Positions 17,805 to 26,522 of a stretch of 64,000 nt of DNA are shown here, in pieces. Source of the stretch: Hungatella_A sp034142505. GTDB lineage: Bacteria > Bacillota > Clostridia > Lachnospirales > Lachnospiraceae. The stretch is from assembly GCA_034142505.1 (NCBI GenBank), contig JAWZDV010000052.1:1-64000 (forward strand), given 5' to 3'. Under the pieces are notes generated by a model that had not been told where the DNA came from, made no database searches, and saw only the letters and a program-made list of their open reading frames with translations. Each line of letters opens with the position of its first letter. Within the stretch, counting starts at the first letter, position 1. The position numbers and the translations under genes are program-made.

Positions 17805-18320
17805 ATGGCAGATGCAATTACATCGAGCGGCACCACCAACCCTTATGTGGGGAACAATTATACGGCGGGGGCTACTGAGAAAAACACGCTGACCACCACC
17901 AGTTTTATCAAACTGCTGGCCGCACAGCTGGCAAATCAGGACATGAGCAATCCGATGTCCAACAGCGAGATGATGGCCCAGATGACCCAGATGGCTATGG
18001 TGCAGTCCATGACCGCCATGAATGATGCCATCACCACATCCACGGCGGTTACCAGTCAGACCTATGCTGCCGGACTGGTAGGGAAAGAGCTGACGGTGGC
18101 TGTAACAAAAGTCGGAGACAGCGGTTTCGAGGAGCCGGTGGGTGTCAAATATGGAAAAGTGGAGTCGGTGAGTCTTATTGGAGGCAATCCCATCATAAAA
18201 CTGGAGGGCGATACGAAGGAATATCCGCTTGCTTACGTTCTCGGAATCGGCCGGATTGAGGACCCCTACAAGACAGAGGGGGAAGATGATAAGAAGCCGG
18301 AGAATAATGGAAGTGTGTAG
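17805..18320 (+). CDS. flgD: Flagellar hook assembly protein FlgD
   Basis: A 171-residue hook-cap scaffold protein. The conserved N-terminal segment is FIKLLAAQLANQDMSNPMSNSEMMAQMTQMA, cited here in parts: FIKLLAAQLANQDMSNPM then EMMAQMTQMAMVQSM. The C-terminus is short and acidic, without the extended Ig/Tudor domains of enterobacterial FlgD. AGGAGG at 17791-17796 selects ATG 17805; a much longer frame starting inside fliK at 17592 is rejected. Confidence 0.93.
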   Translation: MADAITSSGTTNPYVGNNYTAGATEKNTLTTTSFIKLLAAQLANQDMSNPMSNSEMMAQMTQMAMVQSMTAMNDAITTSTAVTSQTYAAGLVGKELTVAVTKVGDSGFEEPVGVKYGKVESVSLIGGNPIIKLEGDTKEYPLAYVLGIGRIEDPYKTEGEDDKKPENNGSV

Positions 18321-18395
18321 AGGAAAACGATTGTCTTAAACCAGACAGAGAGGTGGGCTGAAACTGACAGGTGAAAGTGTCGGAAAGGACCATGT

Positions 18396-18782
18396 ATGGA
18401 AGTGAATGGATTACATCGTTTGAATTACGGCCATATACCCGGGACGAATGATCTGGCGACAGGCCAGGAGATAGGCCGGAACAACCAAAACTTCAGCGAT
18501 GTCCTGAAAGGACAGCTGGAGCGGGACAACGCTTTAAATTTTTCCAAACATGCCGTGAAACGGCTGGATGAGCGTGGGGTTGCACTTGACAACCAGCTTT
18601 TGAACAATTTAGAGCAGGCCGTGGAGGAGGCGCGCAGTAAAGGAGCCAGAGATGTGGCTGTGATCGGCAGTCAGGGCGTCTTTATTGTCAATGTGCCAAA
18701 CAACGTGGTGGTGACCACCATCACACAGGAAGATATGAAAAATAGAATTTTCACTAATATTGACAGTGCTGTTCTGATGTAG
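18396..18782 (+). CDS. Flagellar operon protein (TIGR02530 family)
   Basis: A 128-residue protein of the family always found between flgD and flgE in Firmicutes. The diagnostic block is LNFSKHAVKRLDERGVALDN followed by VIVNVPNNVVVTTI-like residues (IVNVPNNVVVTTI). The central part is helical. The family's role is not well defined; it is thought to assist hook assembly. GGAAAGGA precedes the ATG. Confidence 0.88.
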   Translation: MEVNGLHRLNYGHIPGTNDLATGQEIGRNNQNFSDVLKGQLERDNALNFSKHAVKRLDERGVALDNQLLNNLEQAVEEARSKGARDVAVIGSQGVFIVNVPNNVVVTTITQEDMKNRIFTNIDSAVLM

Positions 18783-18850
18783 GCAGGACCGAGAGGATGT
18801 CGGCCGGATACAGGGATTTTGTACCGGCAGGAACAGCGGAAAGGATACGT

Positions 18851-19879
18851 ATGTTAAGAGCAATGGATTCAGCAGTGGCGGGCCTGCGGGCTCACCAGAA
18901 CAAATTGGATGTAATTGGTAACAATATCGCAAATGTGAATACATTTGGGTATAAATCCCAGTGTTTCAGCTTCCAGGAGGCTATGTACCAGAGTGCGGCA
19001 AGTTCCACTGGCGGTGTCCGCGGCCAGGCGGTAGGCAGCAACGGTTCCCAGTTCGGTTATGGTACGTTGATGGGGTCTATCAGTATGGATATGACGGCCA
19101 GCACCCCCACTCAGGTAGGCGGCCTGAACGCCTGTCTTAATGCAGATGGGTTCTTCATAACAAGTTCGATGGCGAATAAGGATGTAAACCTGGGAGGCAC
19201 CGCGGCGGATAATACCAGTAATATCAAGGGCAGTGACTTTGAGTATACCCGTGTAGGAAAGTTTCAGCTGGACAGCCAGGGATATCTGACGGATGGAACG
19301 AATTTTGTATATGGGTTCCGGCCATCAGACACGGCAGCCAGCGGATTTGATACGGAAAGTATGGTGGCTCTCCGTGTTCCGTCAGCGGCAACTCTGACGA
19401 TAACGGCGGCAGTTCCGCCAGCCACGGTTGATACGGAGACGTTAGCCCTGACCTTTGACCATGACAACGAGGCGCTGTTATCCAGCAGTATTCAGATCAA
19501 TAACCTGGGTGAGGTAACCGTGACAGTTCCGGTGACAATCACAGATAACACAGTGACTCCCGCTGAAACGAGAACAGAAAACAGACAGGTATCCATCGGC
19601 AAAGTAGCTGTGGCTACCTTCCAGAACCAGGAAGGTCTTATGAAAGCCGGCGGCACCTATTACACGGCATCTTCAGGTGACAACTCCGGTGCCTGTTCAG
19701 CCACTGTGCCGGGCGGCTCCACCGCTTCCCTGATGAGTGGATATCTGGAAGCATCTAACGTGGATCTGGCCAGGGAATTCTCCGAGATGATTACCACCCA
19801 GCGTGGGTTCCAGGCCAATTCAAAGATCATCACGGTCAGCGATGAGATTCTGTCAGATCTTGTGAATATGAAGCGTTAA
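18851..19879 (+). CDS. flgE: Flagellar hook protein FlgE
   Basis: A 342-residue hook subunit exported before the specificity switch. The N-terminal axial motif is GLRAHQNKLDVIGNNIANVN and the C-terminal helix is DLAREFSEMITTQRGFQANS. The middle is a Ser/Thr/Ala-rich variable domain, here relatively short. ATG 18851 is chosen because GGAAAGGA lies six bases upstream and the protein then begins MLRAMDSAVAG as usual. Confidence 0.95.
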   Translation: MLRAMDSAVAGLRAHQNKLDVIGNNIANVNTFGYKSQCFSFQEAMYQSAASSTGGVRGQAVGSNGSQFGYGTLMGSISMDMTASTPTQVGGLNACLNADGFFITSSMANKDVNLGGTAADNTSNIKGSDFEYTRVGKFQLDSQGYLTDGTNFVYGFRPSDTAASGFDTESMVALRVPSAATLTITAAVPPATVDTETLALTFDHDNEALLSSSIQINNLGEVTVTVPVTITDNTVTPAETRTENRQVSIGKVAVATFQNQEGLMKAGGTYYTASSGDNSGACSATVPGGSTASLMSGYLEASNVDLAREFSEMITTQRGFQANSKIITVSDEILSDLVNMKR

Positions 19880-19895
19880 TAGAAAGAAGGATCCT

Positions 19896-20096
19896 ATGAT
19901 TGCAGTAGTCCGCTTAAATGGAGAGGTGCTTTATTTAAATTATTTTCAGATAGAATATATGGAATCTATTCCGGAGACCAAGATCAGGATGATGAATGGG
20001 AATTACTATCTCGTCAAAGATACGGTCAATGAGATTTTGCAGCAGGCCAGGCAGTTTATACATAGCTGTATCATCCAGGATGACGAGATAAGGTAA
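19896..20096 (+). CDS. flbD: Flagellar protein FlbD/SwrD
   Basis: A 66-residue cytoplasmic protein with the family pattern I-x-V-x-x-L-N-G near the start (IAVVRLNGEVLYLNYFQIE) and TKIRMMNGNYYLVKDTV. In Bacillus subtilis the homologue SwrD raises motor torque. Its place between flgE and motA is typical. Confidence 0.9.
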   Translation: MIAVVRLNGEVLYLNYFQIEYMESIPETKIRMMNGNYYLVKDTVNEILQQARQFIHSCIIQDDEIR

Positions 20097-20132
20097 GGAA
20101 TTCGGAAGATAAAAATGCAGGAGGCATGATAC

Positions 20133-20957
20133 ATGGACTTAACAACACTGATCGGAATTGTGGTGGGAACCTTTCTGATTATTAATGGCATTAAGATGGA
20201 AAATCTGGGGAATTTCATGGATAAATCCAGTGTCCTGATTGTAGTAGGCGGTACGCTGGCGGCTGTGGTAGCCAGTTATCCGTTGTCCATACTAAAGGAT
20301 ATTCCCAAACATATTATGGTCCTTTTTCGCGGAAAGCAGTATAACATCCCGAAGCTTGTGGATCAGCTGGTAGATCTGGCTATGACTGCGAGACAGAGTG
20401 GTCTGCTGGCGCTGGAGGAGAAGGCGGATGAAATCAAAGATCCGTTTTTCAAACAGAGTGTCCTTATGATCGTAGATGCCAATGATCCGGAAAAGGTTAG
20501 GTTCGTGTTGGAGCGGGAGTTGGAAAATATGATGACCCGTCATGATGAAGTGGCGGGATTGTATGAAAAAGCTTCCGCCTATGCCCCTGCATTTGGTATG
20601 GTTGGTACTCTGGTAGGTTTGATCAATATGTTGAAAGGACTCAATCTGGATGATGGAGGAGGGGCCTCCAATTTGGGCGAGGACATGTCGGTGGCATTGA
20701 TTACCACATTTTATGGCAGCGTGCTGTCCAATCTGGTGTTTCATCCCATTGCCAAGAAACTGCGAATTCGCCAGGATGAGGAGGAGCTTTACTGTTCCAC
20801 CATCATCGAGGGGATTATCGCGATCCAGGCAGGGGAGAATCCAAAATATTTAAGAGAACATCTTCTGGCGTCCCTAAAGCAGTCCCAGCAGAAAAAGCTT
20901 CTTTCCAAGGCCGCGTCCAAGGGCAGCCAGGCTGGAGGTGAGGCGGATGAGGTCTAA
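20133..20957 (+). CDS. motA: Flagellar motor stator protein MotA
   Basis: A 274-residue membrane protein with four helices forming the proton- or sodium-driven stator with MotB. Visible features are TM1 at 4-20, TM2 at about 32-50 (VLIVVGGTLAAVVASYP), a cytoplasmic loop that contacts FliG, and TM3/TM4 around AFGMVGTLVGLINML and ALITTFYGSVLSNLVFHPIA. GGAGG precedes the ATG. The last 11 bases overlap motB. Confidence 0.96.
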   Translation: MDLTTLIGIVVGTFLIINGIKMENLGNFMDKSSVLIVVGGTLAAVVASYPLSILKDIPKHIMVLFRGKQYNIPKLVDQLVDLAMTARQSGLLALEEKADEIKDPFFKQSVLMIVDANDPEKVRFVLERELENMMTRHDEVAGLYEKASAYAPAFGMVGTLVGLINMLKGLNLDDGGGASNLGEDMSVALITTFYGSVLSNLVFHPIAKKLRIRQDEEELYCSTIIEGIIAIQAGENPKYLREHLLASLKQSQQKKLLSKAASKGSQAGGEADEV

Positions 20958-21915
20958 AAAGCCAAGGCCCACGGACGGGGGCGGAAACTGGATGGATACC
21001 TATGGCGACATGGTGACGCTCCTTCTGACCTTTTTCGTAATGCTTTTTGCCATGTCCAATTTAAATGAACAAAAGTGGGAAGTGTTTGTGCGAAGTATCT
21101 ACCCCAGGGCCAGTGAACAGGAGACGCAGGAGCAGGTGACCGTAAATGGAACGGTATCGGAAACGGCTGAGGGGCAGGAGGGTACTGCTGAAGTACCGGA
21201 AACCGAGGAGGCGATCGATATCGATAAGCTGTATCTGGTTCTGGCGGAGCGGATGAATGACATCGGCATCGATGGGGTCACCATATCCCGCGGGGAGGAC
21301 TATACCTTTATTGTTTTTGAAGACAAAACTTTTTTTGACGGTGACAGTTCGATTCTGACGGAGCAGGGGAAATCAACCCTGGATGTGTTCTGTGAGGTGA
21401 CGGGACCGGCGCAGGCAGGTTTGTCCCAGATCAATATTATGGCCCATACGGCTCAGGGAGATCCTGACAGACCCAACAATCCGAGAACGGACCGTATGCT
21501 GTCTGCCATGCGGGCCGCTGAGGTGTGTATCTATATGCAGGAGAAAAATGTAATAGATCCGGGGAAACTGGTGAACATCAGTTACGGACAGTTTCGTCCG
21601 GTTGCCAGCAATGATACTTCAGAGGGTCGGGCCAAAAACCGCCGGGTGGAAATCCTGATGATTGATGAAGGTGCGGATCTGGAATCCATGAATAAATACT
21701 ATGATGAATATAACAGTGGCGTGAATGCGGATACCACGGTGGTTACCGATGGGAAGGCGGCCGGCGCGGACCATGGATTTGAAGTGGAAGAACCTGATGC
21801 GGAGTGGGTGTCCTCCACAAAGTCACCGGTCCAGGGGAGTAAAGAGAAATCCGAAGATATCGGTTTTTCTACCCAGGATGGGGATACACAGGCAGAAGGG
21901 ACATTAACAGAATAA
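20947..21915 (+). CDS. motB: Flagellar motor stator protein MotB
   Basis: A 322-residue stator partner. TM1 is at about 20-38 with the ion-carrying Asp in NWMDTYGDMVTLLLTFFVML. The C-terminal OmpA-like peptidoglycan-binding domain includes INIMAHTAQGDP, NPRTDRMLSAMRA and EGRAKNRRVEILM. An acidic tail of about 75 residues extends beyond that domain. ATG 20947 with GGAGG eight bases upstream is preferred over GTG 20938. Confidence 0.96.
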   Translation: MRSKKPRPTDGGGNWMDTYGDMVTLLLTFFVMLFAMSNLNEQKWEVFVRSIYPRASEQETQEQVTVNGTVSETAEGQEGTAEVPETEEAIDIDKLYLVLAERMNDIGIDGVTISRGEDYTFIVFEDKTFFDGDSSILTEQGKSTLDVFCEVTGPAQAGLSQINIMAHTAQGDPDRPNNPRTDRMLSAMRAAEVCIYMQEKNVIDPGKLVNISYGQFRPVASNDTSEGRAKNRRVEILMIDEGADLESMNKYYDEYNSGVNADTTVVTDGKAAGADHGFEVEEPDAEWVSSTKSPVQGSKEKSEDIGFSTQDGDTQAEGTLTE

Positions 21916-21937
21916 AAAGGTAAGGGTGGCTTTAACA

Positions 21938-22993
21938 ATGGCAGATGTATTATCCCAAAGTCAGATTGACGAACTTCTTAAAAGTATGCAAAACAGTGGT
22001 CCTGAAGAAGCCCAGGTAGTGGAACAAAAGGCAGAACCGGAGGAGACCAAATACAGCAAGTATGATTTTTACAGTCCGAGAAAATTCACGAAGGACAAGA
22101 TGAGAATCCTCAACAGTGTGTTTGAGAACTATGCCAGGATTCTGACTTCCCAGGTCAACGGCATTTTCCGGGTGATGACGGACATTACGGTGCTGGAGGT
22201 TCAGGAACGCAGATATTATGAATTTGTGAATTCGCTTCACGAAAATGACAGTGTCACCATGGCGAACGCAGAAGTCAAGGACAAGGGGAAAAATAACGTT
22301 CCTCTTATGCTTCATGTGACACCGGGTCTGGTGATTACGCTGATCAACCATATGCTGGGCGGCGGGGATGAGATCGTAAAGGTGGAGCCAAATTACCGGT
22401 ATTCCGATGTGGAAGTCGCCCTGTACCGCCGGGTGGTGGAATATTTTGTCCAGGCCCTGAAGGATGGCTTTTCCAACTATATTAATGTTGGCTTCCAGGT
22501 GCAGAGGGTAGAGGAAAACCCAAGTATGGTACAGGAAATCGGGCTGGATGAAACCGTGGCGATCATCCACTTAAATGTGGATGTGGCCGGTCTGGCGGTT
22601 GAAAAAATAAAGCTTTGTATTCCGGGAACCCTGATGGAATTCATATTCCATATGATTGACAGCCGCAAGCACATAGCCAGAGGCTTTGCCTATGAAGATA
22701 ACGGGGAGATCATCATGGATAACATCCGGTACACGAAACTTCCTGTGACAGGACAGTTAGGAACGGTGGAGATCGAATTGCAGGATCTCTCGGAACTTCA
22801 GGTTGGCGATGTAATCAATTTGAACAAGCCAAAGGACAGCGCGTTAAAAGTATTTGTGGGCCGACAGCCCTGGTTCACCGGCAAGATCGGGACATATAAA
22901 AAGAATATTGCAGTCTGCATAGAAGACAGGATTTATGCAGAGGAAGAAACCGGGCAGGAAGACACAGATAACAAAAATATAAAGGAAAAGTGA
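21938..22993 (+). CDS. fliM: Flagellar motor switch protein FliM
   Basis: A 351-residue C-ring protein that receives phosphorylated CheY. The N-terminal CheY-binding peptide MADVLSQSQIDELLKSM is intact. The CheC-like middle domain includes HVTPGLVITLINHMLGGG, and the C-terminal SpoA domain includes LGTVEIELQDLSELQVGDVI. ATG 21938 gives the usual family start. fliL, common between motB and fliM in Firmicutes, is missing. Confidence 0.96.
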   Translation: MADVLSQSQIDELLKSMQNSGPEEAQVVEQKAEPEETKYSKYDFYSPRKFTKDKMRILNSVFENYARILTSQVNGIFRVMTDITVLEVQERRYYEFVNSLHENDSVTMANAEVKDKGKNNVPLMLHVTPGLVITLINHMLGGGDEIVKVEPNYRYSDVEVALYRRVVEYFVQALKDGFSNYINVGFQVQRVEENPSMVQEIGLDETVAIIHLNVDVAGLAVEKIKLCIPGTLMEFIFHMIDSRKHIARGFAYEDNGEIIMDNIRYTKLPVTGQLGTVEIELQDLSELQVGDVINLNKPKDSALKVFVGRQPWFTGKIGTYKKNIAVCIEDRIYAEEETGQEDTDNKNIKEK

Positions 22994-23003
22994 GGAAGGT
23001 AAA

Positions 23004-23366
23004 GTGGAAAAGATTATGTTGGTAGATGACGCTGCATTTATGAGAATGATGATTAAGAATGCATTGTCCCAGAAAGGTTACAGTGATTTTGTAGAGGCTC
23101 AGGATGGAGCGGAAGCGGTAAAGAAATACGATGAGGAAAAACCGGACCTGGTGATCATGGATATCACCATGCCCAATATGGACGGTCTCCAGGCTCTCAA
23201 GAAAATCAGGGAAACGGATTCCTCCGCGAAAATCGTGATGTGCACCGCCATGGGGCAGGAAAGCATGGTAGTGGATGCCATCCGGTCCGGGGCCAAGGAT
23301 TTCATTGTGAAGCCGTTTAACGCGGAACGAATTGTGCAGACTGTTGAGTCGATTTTAGGCAAATAG
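23004..23366 (+). CDS. cheY: Chemotaxis response regulator CheY
   Basis: A 120-residue single receiver domain. Phosphorylation site: VIMDITMPNMDG. Other signature residues are DD in LVDDAAFMR, Thr in MCTAMG and Lys in VKPFNAE. It starts at GTG 23004 behind GAGGAAGG. Phosphorylated CheY would act on the adjacent FliM product, and CheC, FliY and possibly CheX-type proteins would dephosphorylate it. Confidence 0.96.
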   Translation: MEKIMLVDDAAFMRMMIKNALSQKGYSDFVEAQDGAEAVKKYDEEKPDLVIMDITMPNMDGLQALKKIRETDSSAKIVMCTAMGQESMVVDAIRSGAKDFIVKPFNAERIVQTVESILGK

Positions 23367-23377
23367 GGAGGAGCCAG

Positions 23378-23827
23378 ATGGCATTTTTAAGTTCATTTGA
23401 TATCTGTGCTTCCGGTCTCAGCGCACAGCGGGTGAGGATGGATATTGCCGCGGAAAATATATCCAACGTAGACACTACCAGGACAGAGGCCGGAGGTCCT
23501 TACCGGAGAAAAGAAGTGGTGTTTGAAAGCTATGGCGCCGGTTCTTTTCAGGAATCGTTAAGAAATGCAGCCCGGGGAAACGGCTTTAGCAGCCGCAATG
23601 CCGGGGTCAGAGTCGCCGCTATCGTGGAGGACGACAGAGAGATGAAACTCGTCTATAATCCTGATCATCCGGATGCGGATGAAGCAGGGTATGTAAGTAT
23701 GCCCAATGTAGATGTGCTGAAAGAGACAGTGGACAGTATGTCCGCGACCAGATCCTATGAAGCCAATGTAACCGCCCTCAATGCGATGAAGCTTATGGTA
23801 CAGAAGGCGTTGGAGATCGGGAAATAG
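23378..23827 (+). CDS. flgC: Flagellar basal-body rod protein FlgC, displaced
   Basis: A 149-residue proximal rod protein. It has the N-terminal motif LSAQRVRMDIAAENISNVDT, the FlgC-specific PYRRKEVVFE and VYNPDHPDADEAGYVSMPNV, and the C-terminal SATRSYEANVTALNAMK. GGGAGGAG precedes the ATG. In most Firmicutes flgC follows flgB; here it lies between cheY and fliY, 12.5 kb away, so the flgBC-fliE block has been broken. Confidence 0.95.
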   Translation: MAFLSSFDICASGLSAQRVRMDIAAENISNVDTTRTEAGGPYRRKEVVFESYGAGSFQESLRNAARGNGFSSRNAGVRVAAIVEDDREMKLVYNPDHPDADEAGYVSMPNVDVLKETVDSMSATRSYEANVTALNAMKLMVQKALEIGK

Positions 23828-23866
23828 GCGCGGATAATGACATGATAATACATAAAGGAGATTAAA

Positions 23867-25219
23867 ATGGGCGTTAGCGACTTTAATGATATGGAACTGG
23901 ATGCCATAGGCGAGATTATGAATATCAGCCTGGGCGCATCAGCAACAGCAGTTTCCACCATGCTGGGCACAAAGGTGAATATTACAACGCCTGTGGTCCG
24001 GGTATTAACCAGTGAGGAATTTGAATTTAAAAATCTGGAACCGGCAGTCGGAGTAGAGATAGCTTACACAGAGGGCCTGATTGGAAGCAATATCATGATG
24101 TTCCGCCGCAATGACGTGCGGGTCATCGTGGGAATGTTAATGGGAGCCGAAATACCGGAAGAAGAATTTGAACTGGATGAGATCAACGTGAGCGCGATCT
24201 GCGAGGTTATGAACCAGATGATGGGCTCCTCGGCCACGGCGCTTTCGGAATTCCTCGGAAATCCTGTTAATATATCCACACCCGTATCCTTCCCGATCGA
24301 GAGTGAGGAGAATTTTAAAGAGAAATATTTTACACCTGAAGTCAATATGGTTGTGGTGCATTTTTCGCTGCAGATTGAAGGAAAGCTGGAGAGTGAATTC
24401 CTCAATATTATGTCCTCCGATCTGGCGAAACGTCTGCTGGAACCATTTGAGATAAGTTTTGAAGCCGAGGCGAAGCATCAGGCGGAGGCAGCCGAGGCGG
24501 CGGAGGCGCTTAAGAGAGAGCAGGAAGCCGCTTTGCAGGAGGCGCAGCCTGAGCCGGAAGTCCGGGAGGAAGAGGCGGCAGCCCAGCCACAGCCGGTACC
24601 GGCGGAAACGCCTGTCCAGCCACAGCCATCAGCCGCACAGGCGCCCGACCAGGCCCCGCCGGCCGCATCCCAGGCCCCGCCGGCCGCATCCCAGGTCCCA
24701 CCGGCCGCATCCCAGGTTCCGCCGGAAACATCCCAGGCACAGCCGGGATACCAGCCGCCTTACAGCCAGCCGGCTGTCTACCAGGCAGCGCCGGACCCCA
24801 TGGTGCTGCAGCTTCTGACACAGATGCAGCAGTCCCAGTTACAGATGATGGAACTGATGCGGGATATGAAAGTGAAAGAAAAGCCGGCCCGGGAAAACAC
24901 GCTGATTCAGCCGATTCATTCGGCTCCGCTGGAGGACCATGGCGGCAATGGGACGGAAGAACGGGCGAACCAGGAAATGCTTATGAAGGTTCCGCTGGAG
25001 CTTTCCGTGGAAGTGGGAAGAACCAAGAAACTGGTCAAGGATATTCTGGAACTGACCCAGGGGTCCCTCGTGGTCTTAGATAAGATGGCCGGGGAACAGG
25101 CGGATCTCTATGTGAACGGCCAGTGTGTTGCCAGGGGAGACATCGTAGTTGTGGAAGATAATTTTGGAATCCGAATCACAGAGATTGTGACCAGGGATTT
25201 GAACCCGGAGATCTTATGA
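23867..25219 (+). CDS. fliY: Motor switch phosphatase FliY (CheC-FliN fusion)
   Basis: A 450-residue C-ring protein. Residues about 1-200 are a CheC-type phosphatase domain with both active sites intact: DAIGEIMN and SAICEVMN (D/S-x3-E-x2-N). A long Ala/Gln/Pro-rich linker (about 205-325) includes tandem seven-residue repeats. The C-terminal SpoA/FliN domain begins LMKVPLELSVEVGRTKK. Unlike Bacillus FliY it has no extra N-terminal CheY-binding peptide. It combines CheY-P hydrolysis with a structural switch role. Its stop overlaps the fliO ATG. Confidence 0.95.
   Translation: MGVSDFNDMELDAIGEIMNISLGASATAVSTMLGTKVNITTPVVRVLTSEEFEFKNLEPAVGVEIAYTEGLIGSNIMMFRRNDVRVIVGMLMGAEIPEEEFELDEINVSAICEVMNQMMGSSATALSEFLGNPVNISTPVSFPIESEENFKEKYFTPEVNMVVVHFSLQIEGKLESEFLNIMSSDLAKRLLEPFEISFEAEAKHQAEAAEAAEALKREQEAALQEAQPEPEVREEEAAAQPQPVPAETPVQPQPSAAQAPDQAPPAASQAPPAASQVPPAASQVPPETSQAQPGYQPPYSQPAVYQAAPDPMVLQLLTQMQQSQLQMMELMRDMKVKEKPARENTLIQPIHSAPLEDHGGNGTEERANQEMLMKVPLELSVEVGRTKKLVKDILELTQGSLVVLDKMAGEQADLYVNGQCVARGDIVVVEDNFGIRITEIVTRDLNPEIL
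24650..24733 (+). repeat. Four 21-bp tandem repeats in fliY linker
   Basis: Units at 24650-24670, 24671-24691, 24692-24712 and 24713-24733. The first two are identical, and the third and fourth diverge progressively. They encode QAPPAAS, QAPPAAS, QVPPAAS and QVPPETS. In-frame, so copy number can vary without breaking the protein. Confidence 0.95.
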
Positions 25220-25575
25220 TGAACGACAGTTTTACATCCCTGGCCGGCGCGTTGTTTGCCGTGGCCTGCGTGCTGCTGCTGGCATACTGGAGCAGCCGGT
25301 TTTTGGGAAAGAATTATGCAAAGACCGTATCGGGAAAGAATATGAAGGTTTTGGAGCAGATCCGGATCGGGGCGGACAAACAGATCTTTCTTTTGAAGGT
25401 GAAGTCCCAGGTATATCTAATAGGGGCCAGTCCGGCTGGAATCCAGCTGCTGTCCCGGATAGAGGATGAATTTCCGGAAGAGGAGAGCGGGCCGCCGGAG
25501 GAGACGGGAGGATTCAAGACCATCCTGGAGCAATACGCAAGGCTTCAAGACAAGAGAAAGGGAGGAGACAAATGA
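25216..25575 (+). CDS. fliO: Flagellar biosynthetic protein FliO
   Basis: A 119-residue single-pass membrane protein that helps FliP assemble into the export gate. The TM segment is at about 9-26 (AGALFAVACVLLLAYWSSRF), followed by the conserved cytoplasmic IRIGADKQIFLLKVKSQVYLIG. It overlaps fliY and fliP by ATGA junctions, so all three are translationally coupled. Confidence 0.9.
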   Translation: MMNDSFTSLAGALFAVACVLLLAYWSSRFLGKNYAKTVSGKNMKVLEQIRIGADKQIFLLKVKSQVYLIGASPAGIQLLSRIEDEFPEEESGPPEETGGFKTILEQYARLQDKRKGGDK

Positions 25576-26228
25576 ATGACCTTCTGGCCGGATTAAACGG
25601 CGGCAATGTACCTGCCCTTGATCTGATCTTCATGATCACGCTGGTGGCGCTTCTTCCCTCCATTGCGGTCATGATGACGTCCTTTACCAGGACCATTATT
25701 ATTATCTCGTTTACCAGAAATGCTATGGGAATTCAGCAGACGCCGCCCAACACGGTTTTAGTCGGCATCTCCCTGTTTCTGACCCTGTATATTATGAATC
25801 CTGTCATAAGCCAGATTAACACCGAGGCTTACCAGCCCTATTTGAGGGGGGAGATCACCCAGACAGAGGCGGTGGAACGGATGGGAGAACCACTGAAAGA
25901 ATTTATGCTCCGGAACACGGAGAAGAAGACGCTGGACCATTTTGTAGAAATGTCAGGAGCCCAGATTCAGGAGGATGTGAAAGCATATCCGCTGACGGTC
26001 GTCACTCCGGCATTTATGACAAGTGAACTGAAACGGGGATTTACGGCAGGATTTCTGATTTATCTGCCCTTCCTGCTGATTGATATCGTGGTTGCCACCA
26101 CCCTGATGAGTATGGGGATGGTGATGCTGCCGCCTACCATGGTTTCCCTTCCCTTTAAGCTGCTGCTGTTTGTGACGGTGGACGGCTGGGAACTGCTGTT
26201 TTCCAGTATTGTCAGGAGTTTCCGTTAA
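25572..26228 (+). CDS. fliP: Flagellar export gate protein FliP
   Basis: A 218-residue core component of the FliPQR export gate. The hallmark blocks are MMTSFTRTIIIISFTRNAMG, QTPPNTVLVGISLFLT and the C-terminal LIYLPFLLIDIVVATTLMSMGM with MLPPTMVSLPFKLLLFV. It is shorter than the usual 240-250 residues because the N-terminal signal-like segment is absent. Start is at the ATGA overlap with fliO. Confidence 0.96.
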   Translation: MNDLLAGLNGGNVPALDLIFMITLVALLPSIAVMMTSFTRTIIIISFTRNAMGIQQTPPNTVLVGISLFLTLYIMNPVISQINTEAYQPYLRGEITQTEAVERMGEPLKEFMLRNTEKKTLDHFVEMSGAQIQEDVKAYPLTVVTPAFMTSELKRGFTAGFLIYLPFLLIDIVVATTLMSMGMVMLPPTMVSLPFKLLLFVTVDGWELLFSSIVRSFR

Positions 26229-26252
26229 CTTGTGGACCACAAGGAGGTTGTG

Positions 26253-26516
26253 ATGACGAATATAGAGGTATTAGATGTGATGTATTTCACGTTCCAGCTT
26301 GCTTTGAGACTGGCGCTGCCATTTCTGGTTGTCAGTATGGCTGTGGGCGTGCTGATTGCCATATTTCAGGCGGCGACCCAGATCAATGAACAGACCATGA
26401 CGTTTGTTCCCAAGCTGCTCGCAATCCTTGCCATGATGGGGGTTTTAGGAAGCTCCATGCTGGTGATGCTTCAGGATTTTACCCGCCAGGTGTTTGAGAT
26501 GATAGCCGGAGGATGA
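26253..26516 (+). CDS. fliQ: Flagellar export gate protein FliQ
   Basis: An 87-residue two-helix membrane protein of the FliPQR gate, with LPFLVVSMAVGVLIAIFQAATQINEQTM and LLAILAMMGVLGSSML (quoted in part: GVLIAIFQAATQINEQTM). ATG 26253 is placed by AAGGAGG at 26241-26247; a GTG at 26232 is rejected. Confidence 0.95.
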   Translation: MTNIEVLDVMYFTFQLALRLALPFLVVSMAVGVLIAIFQAATQINEQTMTFVPKLLAILAMMGVLGSSMLVMLQDFTRQVFEMIAGG

Positions 26517-26522
26517 TGAAGG

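Noticed and set aside
24459..24821. Arg/Pro-rich frames on both strands over the fliY linker
   Set aside because: Shadows created by the tandem repeats in the linker; no ribosome sites.
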